From Acidobacteriota bacterium (GTDB lineage Bacteria; Acidobacteriota; Terriglobia; UBA7540): a stretch of 6,463 bases of DNA. The position numbers and the translations under genes were made by a program. Of this stretch, positions 1 to 6,463 are shown one piece after another. Position 1 is the stretch's first letter, and every line of letters begins with the position of its first letter. Location of the stretch: assembly GCA_021827245.1 (NCBI GenBank), contig JAKAWN010000387.1, positions 1 to 6,463 on the forward strand, written 5' to 3'. The notes beneath the pieces were generated by a model. It did not search any database. It was not told the DNA's origin and worked only from the letters and a program-made list of their open reading frames with translations.

Positions 1-269
1 GTTGGAACGGCGTGAACGGTTCGGTCACCGGCCTGTTCTACGGTGATCCGGGACAACTGGTTGCCCAATTGATCGGCGTGGCAACGCTGCTGGGCTTTGT
101 CTTCTCACTCTCGTATATGTTGAACGTGTTCGTGGACTACATTGTGGGCCAGAGAGTTTCACCGCAAGCAGAGCTCGAAGGGCTGGACATTCCTGAAATG
201 GGAGCTCTGGGATATCCCGAGTTCGTACTCAAGATGCAGGGTCCTGGAATGGCGACCGGCGCCGCATAG
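1..269 (+). CDS. amt: Ammonium transporter (Amt/MEP/Rh family), C-terminal fragment
   Basis: This is the last 88 residues of an ammonium channel/transporter of the inner membrane; the gene begins upstream of the window. The frame is open from position 3 (reading WNGVNGS) to a TAG at 267-269. The GTG at 12 is an internal Val codon and not the start. Seen in order: the loop reading GLFYGDP, which precedes the last helix in Amt proteins; a long hydrophobic helix at about in-window residues 17-45, matching TM11, which ends in VDYIVGQRVS; and a cytoplasmic tail with EGLDIPEMGALGYPEF, matching the conserved Amt C-terminal EGLD-x4-G-x2-Y motif. In the family this tail carries allosteric control between trimer subunits, and PII proteins dock on the cytoplasmic face. 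The tail ends about 15 residues after the motif, which is an ordinary length. A PII gene lies on the same strand at 2597. Family assignment is firm; subtype is not determined. Confidence 0.93.
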   Translation, partial: WNGVNGSVTGLFYGDPGQLVAQLIGVATLLGFVFSLSYMLNVFVDYIVGQRVSPQAELEGLDIPEMGALGYPEFVLKMQGPGMATGAA

Positions 270-281
270 GCAGCCGGCGCC
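258..281 (+). other. GC-rich hairpin spanning the amt stop codon
   Basis: The arms at 258-264 and 275-281 are perfectly complementary (GGCGCCG with CGGCGCC, 7 bp) and enclose a 10-nt loop that contains the TAG stop at 267-269. No T-run follows, so this does not look like an intrinsic terminator. It could slow translation termination or stabilise the 3' end of a processed amt message. It may also be chance, since the surrounding sequence is very GC-rich and CCGGCGCC also occurs twice as a direct repeat (256-263 and 274-281). Confidence 0.35.
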
Positions 282-308
282 CGGGCCCGAGGCACTGGAA
301 TTCAATAA

Positions 309-316
309 AAGGAGAG
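309..316 (+). promoter_or_regulatory. Strong ribosome binding site of the TPR gene
   Basis: AAGGAGAG lies in the 51-bp gap after amt, and its GGAG core is six to nine bases before the ATG at 321. It fixes the start of the TPR protein. The gap holds no obvious promoter, which agrees with cotranscription with amt. Confidence 0.8.
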
Positions 317-320
317 ACCG

Positions 321-896
321 ATGTCAAGTGTAGCTTTTGAACTGGCGGTTCAGAATTATCCTGAGGCTGTTCCGGAAACCACCGAAGCCATTGCGGCGCA
401 GCGTTCAGCTCTTCCGATGGAAATCTCAAGGAGGTTTTCCGAGGGCCTGGAACTCATGAACCATGGGGAACCCGCCGCGGCCGCCACATGCTTTGAGCAG
501 ATCGTGGAAATGTGTCCTGATTTTGCCGATGCGCACATAGGCCTCGGAATTGCCTATGCGGTCGTCGGCAAGGTCTACCCCGCTATGGACCACCTCGAAG
601 AAGCCGCCAATCTGGAACCTGATAATTTCTTCGCGCACTTCAAACTGGGCCAGTTGTTGTTCAAGTTGCATGTTCCCGCGAAGGGATACGAGGAGATGCA
701 GAAGGCGCTGGACTGTGCGACCTCAATCGAGGAACGGAAGCTTGTGGGGCAGTTGATCCATGAGCAGAAGCAGCGCGAAGAGAAAGGCCTGGGGCGACCC
801 ACGTGGAACCGCCCGTTTTCAACCAAAACTCTGCTGCTTGTAGCGGCAAGCGTTGCGTTTCCGATTTTATACATGTTCTTTGTCAGCCTGCATTAG
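321..896 (+). CDS. TPR-repeat protein with C-terminal membrane anchor
   Basis: This is a 191-residue protein of unknown specific function, probably a scaffold facing the cytoplasm. After an N-terminal segment of about 35 residues come roughly three tetratricopeptide repeats, at about 36-69, 70-103 and 104-137. They show the expected spaced small and aromatic residues: GLELMNHGEPAAAATCFEQ in the first, AHIGLGIAYAVVGK in the second, and LEPDNFFAHFKLGQLLFK across the second and third. A charged linker (about 138-168, rich in E, K, Q and R) leads to one hydrophobic helix at about 169-190 that reaches almost to the last residue. There is no N-terminal signal peptide. This is a tail-anchored layout, with the TPR domain predicted in the cytoplasm. 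The ATG at 321 has a strong Shine-Dalgarno. TPR domains bind peptides or proteins, so its place directly after amt suggests, by inference only, a partner of Amt or PII. Domain call firm, role unknown. Confidence 0.92.
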   Translation: MSSVAFELAVQNYPEAVPETTEAIAAQRSALPMEISRRFSEGLELMNHGEPAAAATCFEQIVEMCPDFADAHIGLGIAYAVVGKVYPAMDHLEEAANLEPDNFFAHFKLGQLLFKLHVPAKGYEEMQKALDCATSIEERKLVGQLIHEQKQREEKGLGRPTWNRPFSTKTLLLVAASVAFPILYMFFVSLH

Positions 897-910
897 GCGT
901 GGAGGGTATG

Positions 911-1120
911 ATGGCAACGGAATCAACCACTGTGAACATTCGATCGGCGTTCCTTGAGGCAATAAAGGAGCAGCGCATCGCCGTTGTCTGCGCGGCCGCT
1001 GTGGCCATCATGGCCATCGGCGTCTTTCATGCGCCGTCGGAACCGGTGTTTCTGGGCTGTGGCGGCGCCGTGACGATGCTGGTTTTCTGGGGATGCCTCA
1101 AGCGTGTTTTCAAGTCGTAA
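911..1120 (+). CDS. Small two-helix membrane protein, unknown
   Basis: This is a 69-residue protein that I do not recognise. It has a polar N-terminus of about 22 residues, a first hydrophobic segment at about 23-39 (rich in A, V and I), a short turn with HAPSEP, a second hydrophobic segment at about 45-62, and a basic end (KRVFKS). By the positive-inside rule both termini would face the cytoplasm. Cysteines at 27, 50 and 62 lie in or at the edge of the helices. The chosen ATG at 911 is four bases after GGAGGG (901-906); the ATG at 908 is too close to that site but would only add one Met. The frame is open back to 803, but that would overlap the TPR gene by more than 90 bases and is not needed. 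It starts 14 bp after the TPR stop, so it is probably translated from the same message. It could be a small regulator of a neighbouring transporter. Coding status is likely, function unknown. Confidence 0.7.
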   Translation: MATESTTVNIRSAFLEAIKEQRIAVVCAAAVAIMAIGVFHAPSEPVFLGCGGAVTMLVFWGCLKRVFKS

Positions 1121-1207
1121 GGTATCAAACCTTTTGACCTGTGGGTTGTAGCCACCCGCTTCTTGCGTGTGGTCAGGTGGCTGCACTATTACCCGGAAAC
1201 TTTGCGC
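1121..1207 (+). promoter_or_regulatory. Structured leader upstream of the antiporter gene
   Basis: These 87 bases separate the small membrane protein from the antiporter start. Two folds are visible. The first is a short imperfect palindrome at 1121-1139, where CAAA at 1126-1129 faces TTTG at 1133-1136, flanked by GGT and ACC. The second is a longer hairpin with arms 1147-1156 and 1176-1185 (10 pairs, one G-T wobble; core AGCCACC with GGTGGCT), whose loop contains a small CGC/GCG stem at 1157-1159 and 1165-1167. No T-run follows. The only ribosome site visible is a weak GGAA at 1195-1198, nine bases before the ATG at 1208. A TTGACC at 1134-1139 resembles a -35 box, but there is no matching -10 box. 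A role as a cis-regulatory leader is possible but unproven. Confidence 0.35.
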
Positions 1208-2497
1208 ATGAATATTTCACTCCAAGTTCTTTTCTTCCTGGCTCTGCTTATTCTGCTGGCTAAGGCCGCGGGGGGCCTCACCGCTCGCATCGGGCTGCCC
1301 GCCGTACTGGGCGAATTGCTGGCAGGAGTGGCGCTGGGGCCGACGTTCATCAACGTCTGGAAGTTTCCCTGGTTCGCGGTCTCGGGACCAGTGGGCGGCA
1401 GCGCTCACATTTCCCTTGCAGCGTTTATTAATGTACTGGCCGAGGTTGGTGTTGTCGTCCTGATGTTCCTGGCCGGGCTGGAGACGGACATCAGCGCCAT
1501 GAAAAAAGCCTTTGGACCGGCTTTCTGGGCGGCCTGCGGCGGCGTCATCCTGCCCTTTGTCGGGAGCGCTGTTATCGCTCACGACCTGGGCTTTGCCTGG
1601 CGCGAATCGATCTTTATCGGCACTATTCTCACGGCCACCAGTGTTTCCATCACGGCCCAGACGCTGATGAATCTGAAGCAGCTCCGGTCAAAGCCCGGCG
1701 CCACCATTCTGGCTGCAGCCGTGATTGATGACGTCCTGGGACTGCTGGTTCTCTCCCTGGTGATTGCCGCCGAATCGCATATGGCCAGCATGCATTCAGG
1801 AAGCTCCGGGCTGCTGAGCTTTGGCTGGACGGCCGTCCGGATGGTGGTTTTCTTCATCTTCGCATTCCTGCTGGGCCCGCGTCTGATTCGGCTTTCCTTC
1901 AGAATCGCGCGGCATTTCATGGTGGAGCACACCTCGCTTGCGGCGGCTCTGGCTATCGGATTTCTGTTCGCCTTCCTGGCGCAATATGGCGGCGGAATGG
2001 CGGCGATCACGGGCTCGTACCTTGCGGGGCTGTTCATTGCGGCCAGTCCCGACGCTCATGCGGAGGTTATTTCTGAAATACGCTCCATGACCAACTCGTT
2101 CTTCGGCCCGCTCTTTTTTGCCTCGATTGGTCTTGAGATCAATGCCTGGTCGCTGGGTGGGCACATCGGTTTCTTTTTTCTGATTCTCATGATTGCAATT
2201 CTCGGCAAAGTGTTTGGCTGCGGGATGGGCGCGTGGCTGAACGGTTTTTCGGGCCGCGACGGGCTGATCGTTGGTGTGGGCATGATTCCCAGAGGCGAAG
2301 TCGGACTGATCACGGCCAACATCGGCTGGGCGGCTGGCATAGTCTCATCCGAAATCTATTCTCTGGTTATCGTTCTCGTCCTGGCCTCGACCCTGGTCAC
2401 GCCACCACTGCTCAGTCTCTGTTTTGGCCGGGAACCGGCGGCGGCCGAAGTATCGGCGCCTTCAGGTAGTTTGGAAGGGGTTTCACCGGAGTCTTGA
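1208..2497 (+). CDS. CPA2-family Na+/H+ (cation/proton) antiporter
   Basis: This is a 429-residue inner-membrane antiporter with about 12-13 hydrophobic segments, expected to exchange Na+ (or another monovalent cation) for H+. Visible features: GLPAVLGELLAGVALGP at about 29-45, typical of the CPA2 N-terminus; EVGVVVLMFLAGLETD near 79-94; TATSVSITAQ at 142-151, the first half of the crossing-helix core; and AAVIDDVLGLL at 170-180 with the ion-binding pair D174-D175. A Lys at 334 (GKVFG) and MIPRGEVGLI at 359-368 match other conserved core positions. A DD pair, as in Thermus NapA, goes with electrogenic exchange, whereas CPA1 members usually have ND. The protein ends soon after the last helix, with about 25 polar residues, so the TrkA-N/RCK nucleotide-binding domain of KefB/KefC-type systems is absent. 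The ATG at 1208 begins directly at the first helix; a TTG at 1163 would add 15 residues across the leader hairpin. PII follows 99 bp downstream. Family sure; ion preference inferred. Confidence 0.94.
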   Translation: MNISLQVLFFLALLILLAKAAGGLTARIGLPAVLGELLAGVALGPTFINVWKFPWFAVSGPVGGSAHISLAAFINVLAEVGVVVLMFLAGLETDISAMKKAFGPAFWAACGGVILPFVGSAVIAHDLGFAWRESIFIGTILTATSVSITAQTLMNLKQLRSKPGATILAAAVIDDVLGLLVLSLVIAAESHMASMHSGSSGLLSFGWTAVRMVVFFIFAFLLGPRLIRLSFRIARHFMVEHTSLAAALAIGFLFAFLAQYGGGMAAITGSYLAGLFIAASPDAHAEVISEIRSMTNSFFGPLFFASIGLEINAWSLGGHIGFFFLILMIAILGKVFGCGMGAWLNGFSGRDGLIVGVGMIPRGEVGLITANIGWAAGIVSSEIYSLVIVLVLASTLVTPPLLSLCFGREPAAAEVSAPSGSLEGVSPES

Positions 2498-2935
<438 letters not shown>

Positions 2936-2988
2936 TCGCTTGCCAGCGTCCACTGCTGCTGATCGGCTGACTTCGCCCGTGTTGCTGG

Positions 2989-3048
2989 CCGGAGGCTGTG
3001 ATCAAGGCGGCAGGCGTAACGGTGGGAATCGCCCGGCACGGCAGCCGG
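2989..3048 (+). other. Nested stem-loop downstream of the PII gene
   Basis: CCGG (2989-2992) pairs with CCGG (3045-3048). After a symmetric AG/AG internal loop, GCTGTG (2995-3000) pairs with CACGGC (3037-3042, one G-T wobble). Inside, GGCG at 3006-3009, or alternatively at 3013-3016, can pair with CGCC at 3030-3033. The fold lies 54 bases after the PII stop. It may be a 3' end structure, or it may be chance in GC-rich DNA. I do not recognise a known riboswitch. Confidence 0.3.
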
Positions 3049-3075
3049 AGCGCTTCTCATGAGGCGTCGGGACGC

Positions 3076-3100
3076 GGTGCCCTTGCGCAGCAGGGGTGCC
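3076..3100 (+). terminator. Possible 3'-end hairpin of the plus-strand transcript
   Basis: Arms 3076-3086 and 3090-3100 make 11 pairs around a three-base loop (GCA). Three of the pairs are G-U in the plus-strand RNA. On the minus strand those three become A-C mismatches, so the fold favours the plus strand, as expected if it ends the PII transcript. There is no T-run after it, only a pyrimidine-rich ATCATCCTTTC, so it is not a textbook intrinsic terminator. Confidence 0.3.
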
Positions 3101-3127
3101 ATCGATCATCCTTTCAGGGCTGCTCGT

Positions 3128-4126
3128 CTAGCGTTTCAGGAAAAGGATCAGGACGGCCAGCGCATAGACGAGAGCGGCTCCAAGCGAGTCCCAGGAAAAA
3201 AACAGGATTCTTTTCTTGGAGCGATACATCAGGGCGATGATGGTGATGGCCGTCATGGTCATGGCGGCGCATGCGGTTACGGCATGGGCGCCGGAGACAG
3301 CGCTCAACAGCGGGCCGCGCAGGAAAAAGACGTCGTCAATCGCCAGAATCACCAGGTTGAAGAGGTTGCTGCCCAGAACATTGCCGACCGCCAGATCAAC
3401 GGCTCCCATCTGAAGAGCCGCCTTCCCCACAACGATTTCTGGCAGAGAAGTTGACAACGCAACAAGAATGCTTCCGACGAAGGTCCGGCCCAGGCCGGTG
3501 ATGGCTGCAAGCTGGTCCGCCACATAGGGAAGATAAGTGGCCGCAACCACGATAATGAGGGCGTAAAACGCGAACCGGCGGTAGGCGCTGTGCTTTGAGA
3601 CACGCTCGTAGCGGGCTTCCTCTTTTACTTCGCTCAGGAATTCGGCGATTCTCCTTCTCTCAAAATTGAACACCATCCGCATCGCGATCAGGTAGACCAG
3701 CGGGATCACGAGACTATAGAGGCCGATCCAGCCCAGTGCCGGAATCGACGGACCGGCCAGAAGGCTGATGGTCGTGAAGCCGAGCAGCAGAATCCCGAAT
3801 GAAGCGGTCAGAATCTGTCCCCGGTGCGCCAGCGTTGAGATCGGCGCCACCTTTACTCCGACATCGAGCGCCGCCAGGATGAGAAGGTTGAACATGCAGC
3901 TTCCCAGGACGTCGCCGGCGGCAATGTTGGGTGAGTCGAAGATGGCCACCGAGCTGATGCCAGTGAAAAGCTCTGGCAACGAAGTTGTCGATGCCATCAG
4001 GACTACCCCGATCCATGTCCTTCCCATCCCCGTTTTTTCAGCGATCACGTCCCCGTAATGCGAAAGCCGCGCGCCGCTGTATAAAATAACAATTGTGCAG
4101 GCCAGGAATTGGAGCCAGATCTGCAT
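3128..4126 (-). CDS. Ca2+/cation antiporter, CaCA (NCX/YrbG-like) family
   Basis: This is a complete 332-residue inner-membrane exchanger with about ten hydrophobic segments, expected to expel Ca2+ in exchange for Na+ or H+. The two inverted alpha repeats that define the family are clear. Alpha-1 has ASTTSLPELFTG at 45-56 (E52) and GDVLGSCMFN at 71-80 (N80). Alpha-2 has ALSTSLPEIVVG at 223-234 (E230) and GNVLGSNLFN at 248-257 (N257). By alignment from memory with the archaeal exchanger NCX_Mj, E52, N80 and E230 match its ligands E54, N81 and E213, while N257 stands where NCX_Mj has D240 and where animal NCX proteins have Asn. A charged loop at about 150-182, rich in Glu, Arg and Lys, separates the two halves; no regulatory calcium-binding domain is present. 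The ATG abuts the stop of the upstream P-type ATPase, with GAGGG eight bases before it inside the ATPase gene, so the two are probably translationally coupled. The family is sure; the counter-ion is not. Confidence 0.93.
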   Translation of the reverse strand: MQIWLQFLACTIVILYSGARLSHYGDVIAEKTGMGRTWIGVVLMASTTSLPELFTGISSVAIFDSPNIAAGDVLGSCMFNLLILAALDVGVKVAPISTLAHRGQILTASFGILLLGFTTISLLAGPSIPALGWIGLYSLVIPLVYLIAMRMVFNFERRRIAEFLSEVKEEARYERVSKHSAYRRFAFYALIIVVAATYLPYVADQLAAITGLGRTFVGSILVALSTSLPEIVVGKAALQMGAVDLAVGNVLGSNLFNLVILAIDDVFFLRGPLLSAVSGAHAVTACAAMTMTAITIIALMYRSKKRILFFSWDSLGAALVYALAVLILFLKR

Positions 4127-4139
4127 TTACGCGGCCCTC
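4124..4139 (-). promoter_or_regulatory. Stop-start junction with internal ribosome site
   Basis: On the minus strand the ATPase stop TAA (4129-4127) is followed without a gap by the exchanger ATG (4126-4124). The exchanger's Shine-Dalgarno, GAGGG (plus-strand CCCTC at 4135-4139), lies inside the last codons of the ATPase. This layout usually means translational coupling on a single message and a fixed expression ratio. Confidence 0.75.
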
Positions 4140-6463
4140 GCCTGCCGCCGCATGAACCATTTCTCCATCTCAACGGCCCAGAAAATAACCGAGCTGACAA
4201 TCAAGGTGAGAATCAGGTCAGGAACCGGCAGAGCCACGGTCTTGAAAATCGATTGCAGGAACGGGACATACACCAGGGCAAGTTGAAGGACAACCGTTAG
4301 TCCCACAGCGCCCAGCATGAGCTTGTTTGAAAGCAATCCGATTTGAAACAATGAGCTGCGCTCCGACCGGATGGCCATAACATGAGCCATCTGCGCAAGG
4401 GTCAGGGTTGTGAAGACCATCGTCTGCCATTTGGGATCGTTGGCCTGCCAATAGCCATCGGCAATACCTAACGAAAGGAGCCCCATCAGCAACCCGACCC
4501 AAATGGTGTGCCGGCCCATGCCACGGGCAAAGAGGCTTTCATTCGGCGGACGCGGCGGACGCCGCATCACGTCCGCTTCGGGAGGCTCCACGCCCAGCGC
4601 CAATGCAGGAAGCCCGTCTGTCACCAGGTTCATCCAGAGGATCTGAAGGGGAAGCAGTGGCAGAGGCATTCCGAAGAATGGGGCTGAAAGCATCAGCCAG
4701 ATTTCGCCTGAATTTGTTGTCAGGATGTAGCGGATGAACTTGCGGATATTGTCATAAATCACCCGCCCTTCTTCAACGGCCGCGACGATGCTGGCGAAAT
4801 TGTCATCCATCAGCACCATGTCGGCTGCCTCTTTGGAAACGTCAGTCCCGGTAATCCCCATGGCGACGCCAATGTCCGCTTTTTTCAGTGCCGGCGCGTC
4901 ATTCACTCCGTCGCCGGTCATGGCGACAATGTGGCCGCGGCGATGGAGCCCCTCGACGATCCTGAGCTTGTGCTCCGGAGAGACACGGGCATAAACGGGT
5001 GTCGACTCCGTCATTTGTTCCAGTTCTTCCGCGGAAGTCCGTTCAAGCTGTGTTCCTGTCACGACGAAGCCGTTGTCGGAAATTCCAAGCTGGCCGGCAA
5101 TATATCGAGCGGTCAGGGGATGGTCGCCCGTGATCATCATGGGTCGGATGCCCGCCGTTTTACAGGTGCCGACAGCAGGCCCAGCTTCCGGCCTCGGTGG
5201 ATCAATCATTCCAATCATGCCGATGAAGGCAAGGTCGTGTTCCAGTTTGTCCGCTTCGGCTTTCGGCGGAGCCGATGACAGGCAGCGGAAGGCCACCCCG
5301 AGGACGCGCATCCCGTTCGCCGCCAGGCTGTCGTTCTCAGCAGCAAGGCGATCACGCCAGGTGTCGTCCAAAGGCACTTGCTGTCCGTTCACCCATACAG
5401 AATTCGACAGGCCCAAGAGGACGTCGACGGCTCCCTTGGTGAATGCGACGCAGGAAGCTCCTTCCTGGCAGGCCACCTGAACCCCTGGCGGGACCAAGTT
5501 GCGGTCAGTCAGAAGGCGGTGGACCGTCGTCATCCGCTTTCGTTCAGACGTGAAGGGAACCTCGCCAATCCGGGGCAGAAGCTGGTCCAGCTCCGGCTTC
5601 TTCAGGCCCGCGCGCGCTGCGGCCACAACCAGCGCGGTTTCCGTGGGATCGCCCAAGGGAACGGATGGGTTCTGCCCACCCTCATTTGAACGCATCAGGG
5701 CGTCATTGCACAGCGCCGCTCCGGCCAGAAGCAAACTGAATCCCGGCTGGCCGAGCTCCGGAAAATCTTTGCGATAGTCTTCAGAGCTTCGGTCCGAGAT
5801 TTCCACCTTGCGGCTGGCAAGCTGAAAGATGGTGGCTGCCATCTGGTTTTCGGTCAGTGTGCCGGTCTTGTCGGAGCAGATCACCGTCACCGATCCCAGA
5901 GTTTCGACCGCATTGAGTTTGCGAATCAGCACCTTCCGCTTGAGCATGCGCTGCGCGCCCAGCGTCAGCGCAATCGTCATGACAGCCGGCAACCCTTCCG
6001 GCACGGCGGCAACCGCGATGCTGACCGCCGTCAGAAAAAGGAGTTTGAGGTCTTCACCGCGCAGCCAGCCCAGCGCAAAAATCAGCAGAACAATCAGGAA
6101 GGCCGCAGCAGCCAGCACCTTTCCGAGCTGCCCAAGGCGCTTTTGCAGCGGCGTCGGCTGCCGTTTCACGGTTTGAATCATCCCGGCGATGCGCCCCAGC
6201 TCCGTGCGCATGCCGGTTTCCGCAACGATGGCTTCTCCCCGCCCCGCCGTGATGTATGTCCCCATGTAGACCATGTTGTGGCGGTCGCCCAGCGCCAGGT
6301 CTGCCTGGTCCAGTGCCTTGCTGGTTTTCCGGACCGGCAGCGACTCTCCCGTCAGGGCGGCCTCCTGCGTCTCGAGGTCTGCGCTTTCGAGCACGCGGCA
6401 ATCGGCTGCCACAAAATTCCCCGCTTCCAGCAGAACAATATCGCCGGGTACCAGACCCACTGA
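4127..6463 (-). CDS. Type II P-type cation ATPase, probably Ca2+-exporting (partial)
   Basis: The frame runs to the window edge (SVGLVPGD at the edge), so the true N-terminus, with TM1-TM2 and the start of the actuator domain, is missing; the GTG at 6460 is an internal Val. Numbering from that codon gives 777 residues. Present are TGES at 37-40 (dephosphorylation), TM4 with AVPEGLP at 152-158 (E155 matches SERCA E309), the phosphorylated D197 in DKTGT, KGA at 342-344 (nucleotide binding), DPPRP at 420-424, TGDH at 444-447 and TGDGVNDAP at 515-523. TM5 has TTNSGE (N583 and E586, matching SERCA N768 and E771), and TM6 has MNLVTDGLP (N611, T614 and D615, matching N796, T799 and D800). TM8 reads LAQMAHVM, so Q690 stands where SERCA has E908. 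Helices 7-10 follow (about 652-766), and the protein ends in a basic tail. The ligand set favours Ca2+, but PacL-like relatives with other cation preferences exist. No stop codon or frameshift interrupts it. Confidence 0.96.
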   Translation of the reverse strand, partial: SVGLVPGDIVLLEAGNFVAADCRVLESADLETQEAALTGESLPVRKTSKALDQADLALGDRHNMVYMGTYITAGRGEAIVAETGMRTELGRIAGMIQTVKRQPTPLQKRLGQLGKVLAAAAFLIVLLIFALGWLRGEDLKLLFLTAVSIAVAAVPEGLPAVMTIALTLGAQRMLKRKVLIRKLNAVETLGSVTVICSDKTGTLTENQMAATIFQLASRKVEISDRSSEDYRKDFPELGQPGFSLLLAGAALCNDALMRSNEGGQNPSVPLGDPTETALVVAAARAGLKKPELDQLLPRIGEVPFTSERKRMTTVHRLLTDRNLVPPGVQVACQEGASCVAFTKGAVDVLLGLSNSVWVNGQQVPLDDTWRDRLAAENDSLAANGMRVLGVAFRCLSSAPPKAEADKLEHDLAFIGMIGMIDPPRPEAGPAVGTCKTAGIRPMMITGDHPLTARYIAGQLGISDNGFVVTGTQLERTSAEELEQMTESTPVYARVSPEHKLRIVEGLHRRGHIVAMTGDGVNDAPALKKADIGVAMGITGTDVSKEAADMVLMDDNFASIVAAVEEGRVIYDNIRKFIRYILTTNSGEIWLMLSAPFFGMPLPLLPLQILWMNLVTDGLPALALGVEPPEADVMRRPPRPPNESLFARGMGRHTIWVGLLMGLLSLGIADGYWQANDPKWQTMVFTTLTLAQMAHVMAIRSERSSLFQIGLLSNKLMLGAVGLTVVLQLALVYVPFLQSIFKTVALPVPDLILTLIVSSVIFWAVEMEKWFMRRQARAA

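Larger units (their letters stand above)
2936..3127. other. Gap between convergent PII and Ca2+ antiporter genes
   Basis: No coding region is supported in these 192 bases; the open frames crossing it are continuations of frames antisense to, or shadowing, the flanking genes. The plus strand can form two stem-loops, listed separately. Neither strand shows a classical intrinsic terminator with a T-run, although transcripts from both sides must end near here. Confidence 0.6.

Noticed and set aside
803..910. Longer start (803) for the small membrane protein, giving 105 residues
   Set aside because: It would overlap the TPR gene by 94 bases and has no good ribosome site; GGAGGG at 901-906 directs initiation at 911 (or 908).
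1163..1207. TTG start at 1163 for the antiporter
   Set aside because: The extra 15 residues look unlike a CPA2 N-terminus and cross the leader hairpin; the ATG at 1208 begins directly at the first helix, as is usual for the family.
1579..2037. 152-residue open frame antisense to the antiporter gene
   Set aside because: The translation is rich in Arg, Ser and Pro with no domain, as expected for a shadow frame opposite a GC-rich membrane-protein gene.
2998..3100. Possible cobalamin-type or other riboswitch in the convergent gap (GGTGGGAATC patch)
   Set aside because: The remaining conserved elements are missing, and no gene on the plus strand follows that it could regulate.
3059..3454. 131-residue plus-strand open frame from the gap into the CaCA gene
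   Set aside because: It is antisense to the exchanger, has a composition typical of a shadow frame (rich in Gly, Gln and His), and has no ribosome site.
6458..6460. GTG as the start of the P-type ATPase
   Set aside because: The frame continues to the window edge, and the protein would lack TM1-TM2 and part of the actuator domain; the gene is simply cut by the window.

Overview
The window carries seven protein-coding genes: five on the plus strand (1-2935) and a convergent two-gene unit on the minus strand (3128-6463). I saw no tRNA, rRNA, CRISPR array, insertion sequence or prophage gene. The genes are those of a free-living bacterium with a moderately high GC content, 55-60% judged by eye. 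The mix of an Amt/PII nitrogen module, a TPR protein with a C-terminal membrane anchor and several cation transporters would suit an acidobacterial-type soil bacterium. That placement is only a lean; nothing here is diagnostic.

Region 1 (1-1120) begins with the last 88 residues of an ammonium transporter (Amt). It is followed after 51 bp by a 191-residue TPR protein with a single C-terminal membrane helix, and after 14 bp by a 69-residue protein with two predicted membrane helices. Spacing and strong Shine-Dalgarno sequences suggest a single transcript.

Region 2 (1121-2935) holds a CPA2-type Na+/H+ antiporter with a DD ion-binding pair, preceded by a leader that can fold into a hairpin, and then a complete 112-residue PII signal protein (GlnB/GlnK). 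PII normally sits directly beside amt. Here the two are about 2.3 kb apart on the same strand, with three membrane or membrane-anchored genes between them.

Region 3 (2936-3127) is the 192-bp gap between convergent genes. No gene is supported, but the plus strand can form two stem-loops.

Region 4 (3128-6463, minus strand) is a two-gene calcium-export unit: a type II P-type ATPase, whose N-terminus lies beyond the window, and a Ca2+/cation antiporter of the CaCA family. The ATPase stop codon directly abuts the antiporter start (TAAATG), so translation is probably coupled. The ATPase keeps most of the SERCA calcium ligands, but has Gln where SERCA has the TM8 Glu.

Taken together, the left half couples ammonium uptake and nitrogen sensing with Na+/H+ exchange, and the right half exports divalent cation by ATP hydrolysis and by ion exchange. 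The most speculative point is that the TPR protein and the 69-residue protein are unrecognised partners of Amt/PII. No clearly new enzyme system or defence system is visible.
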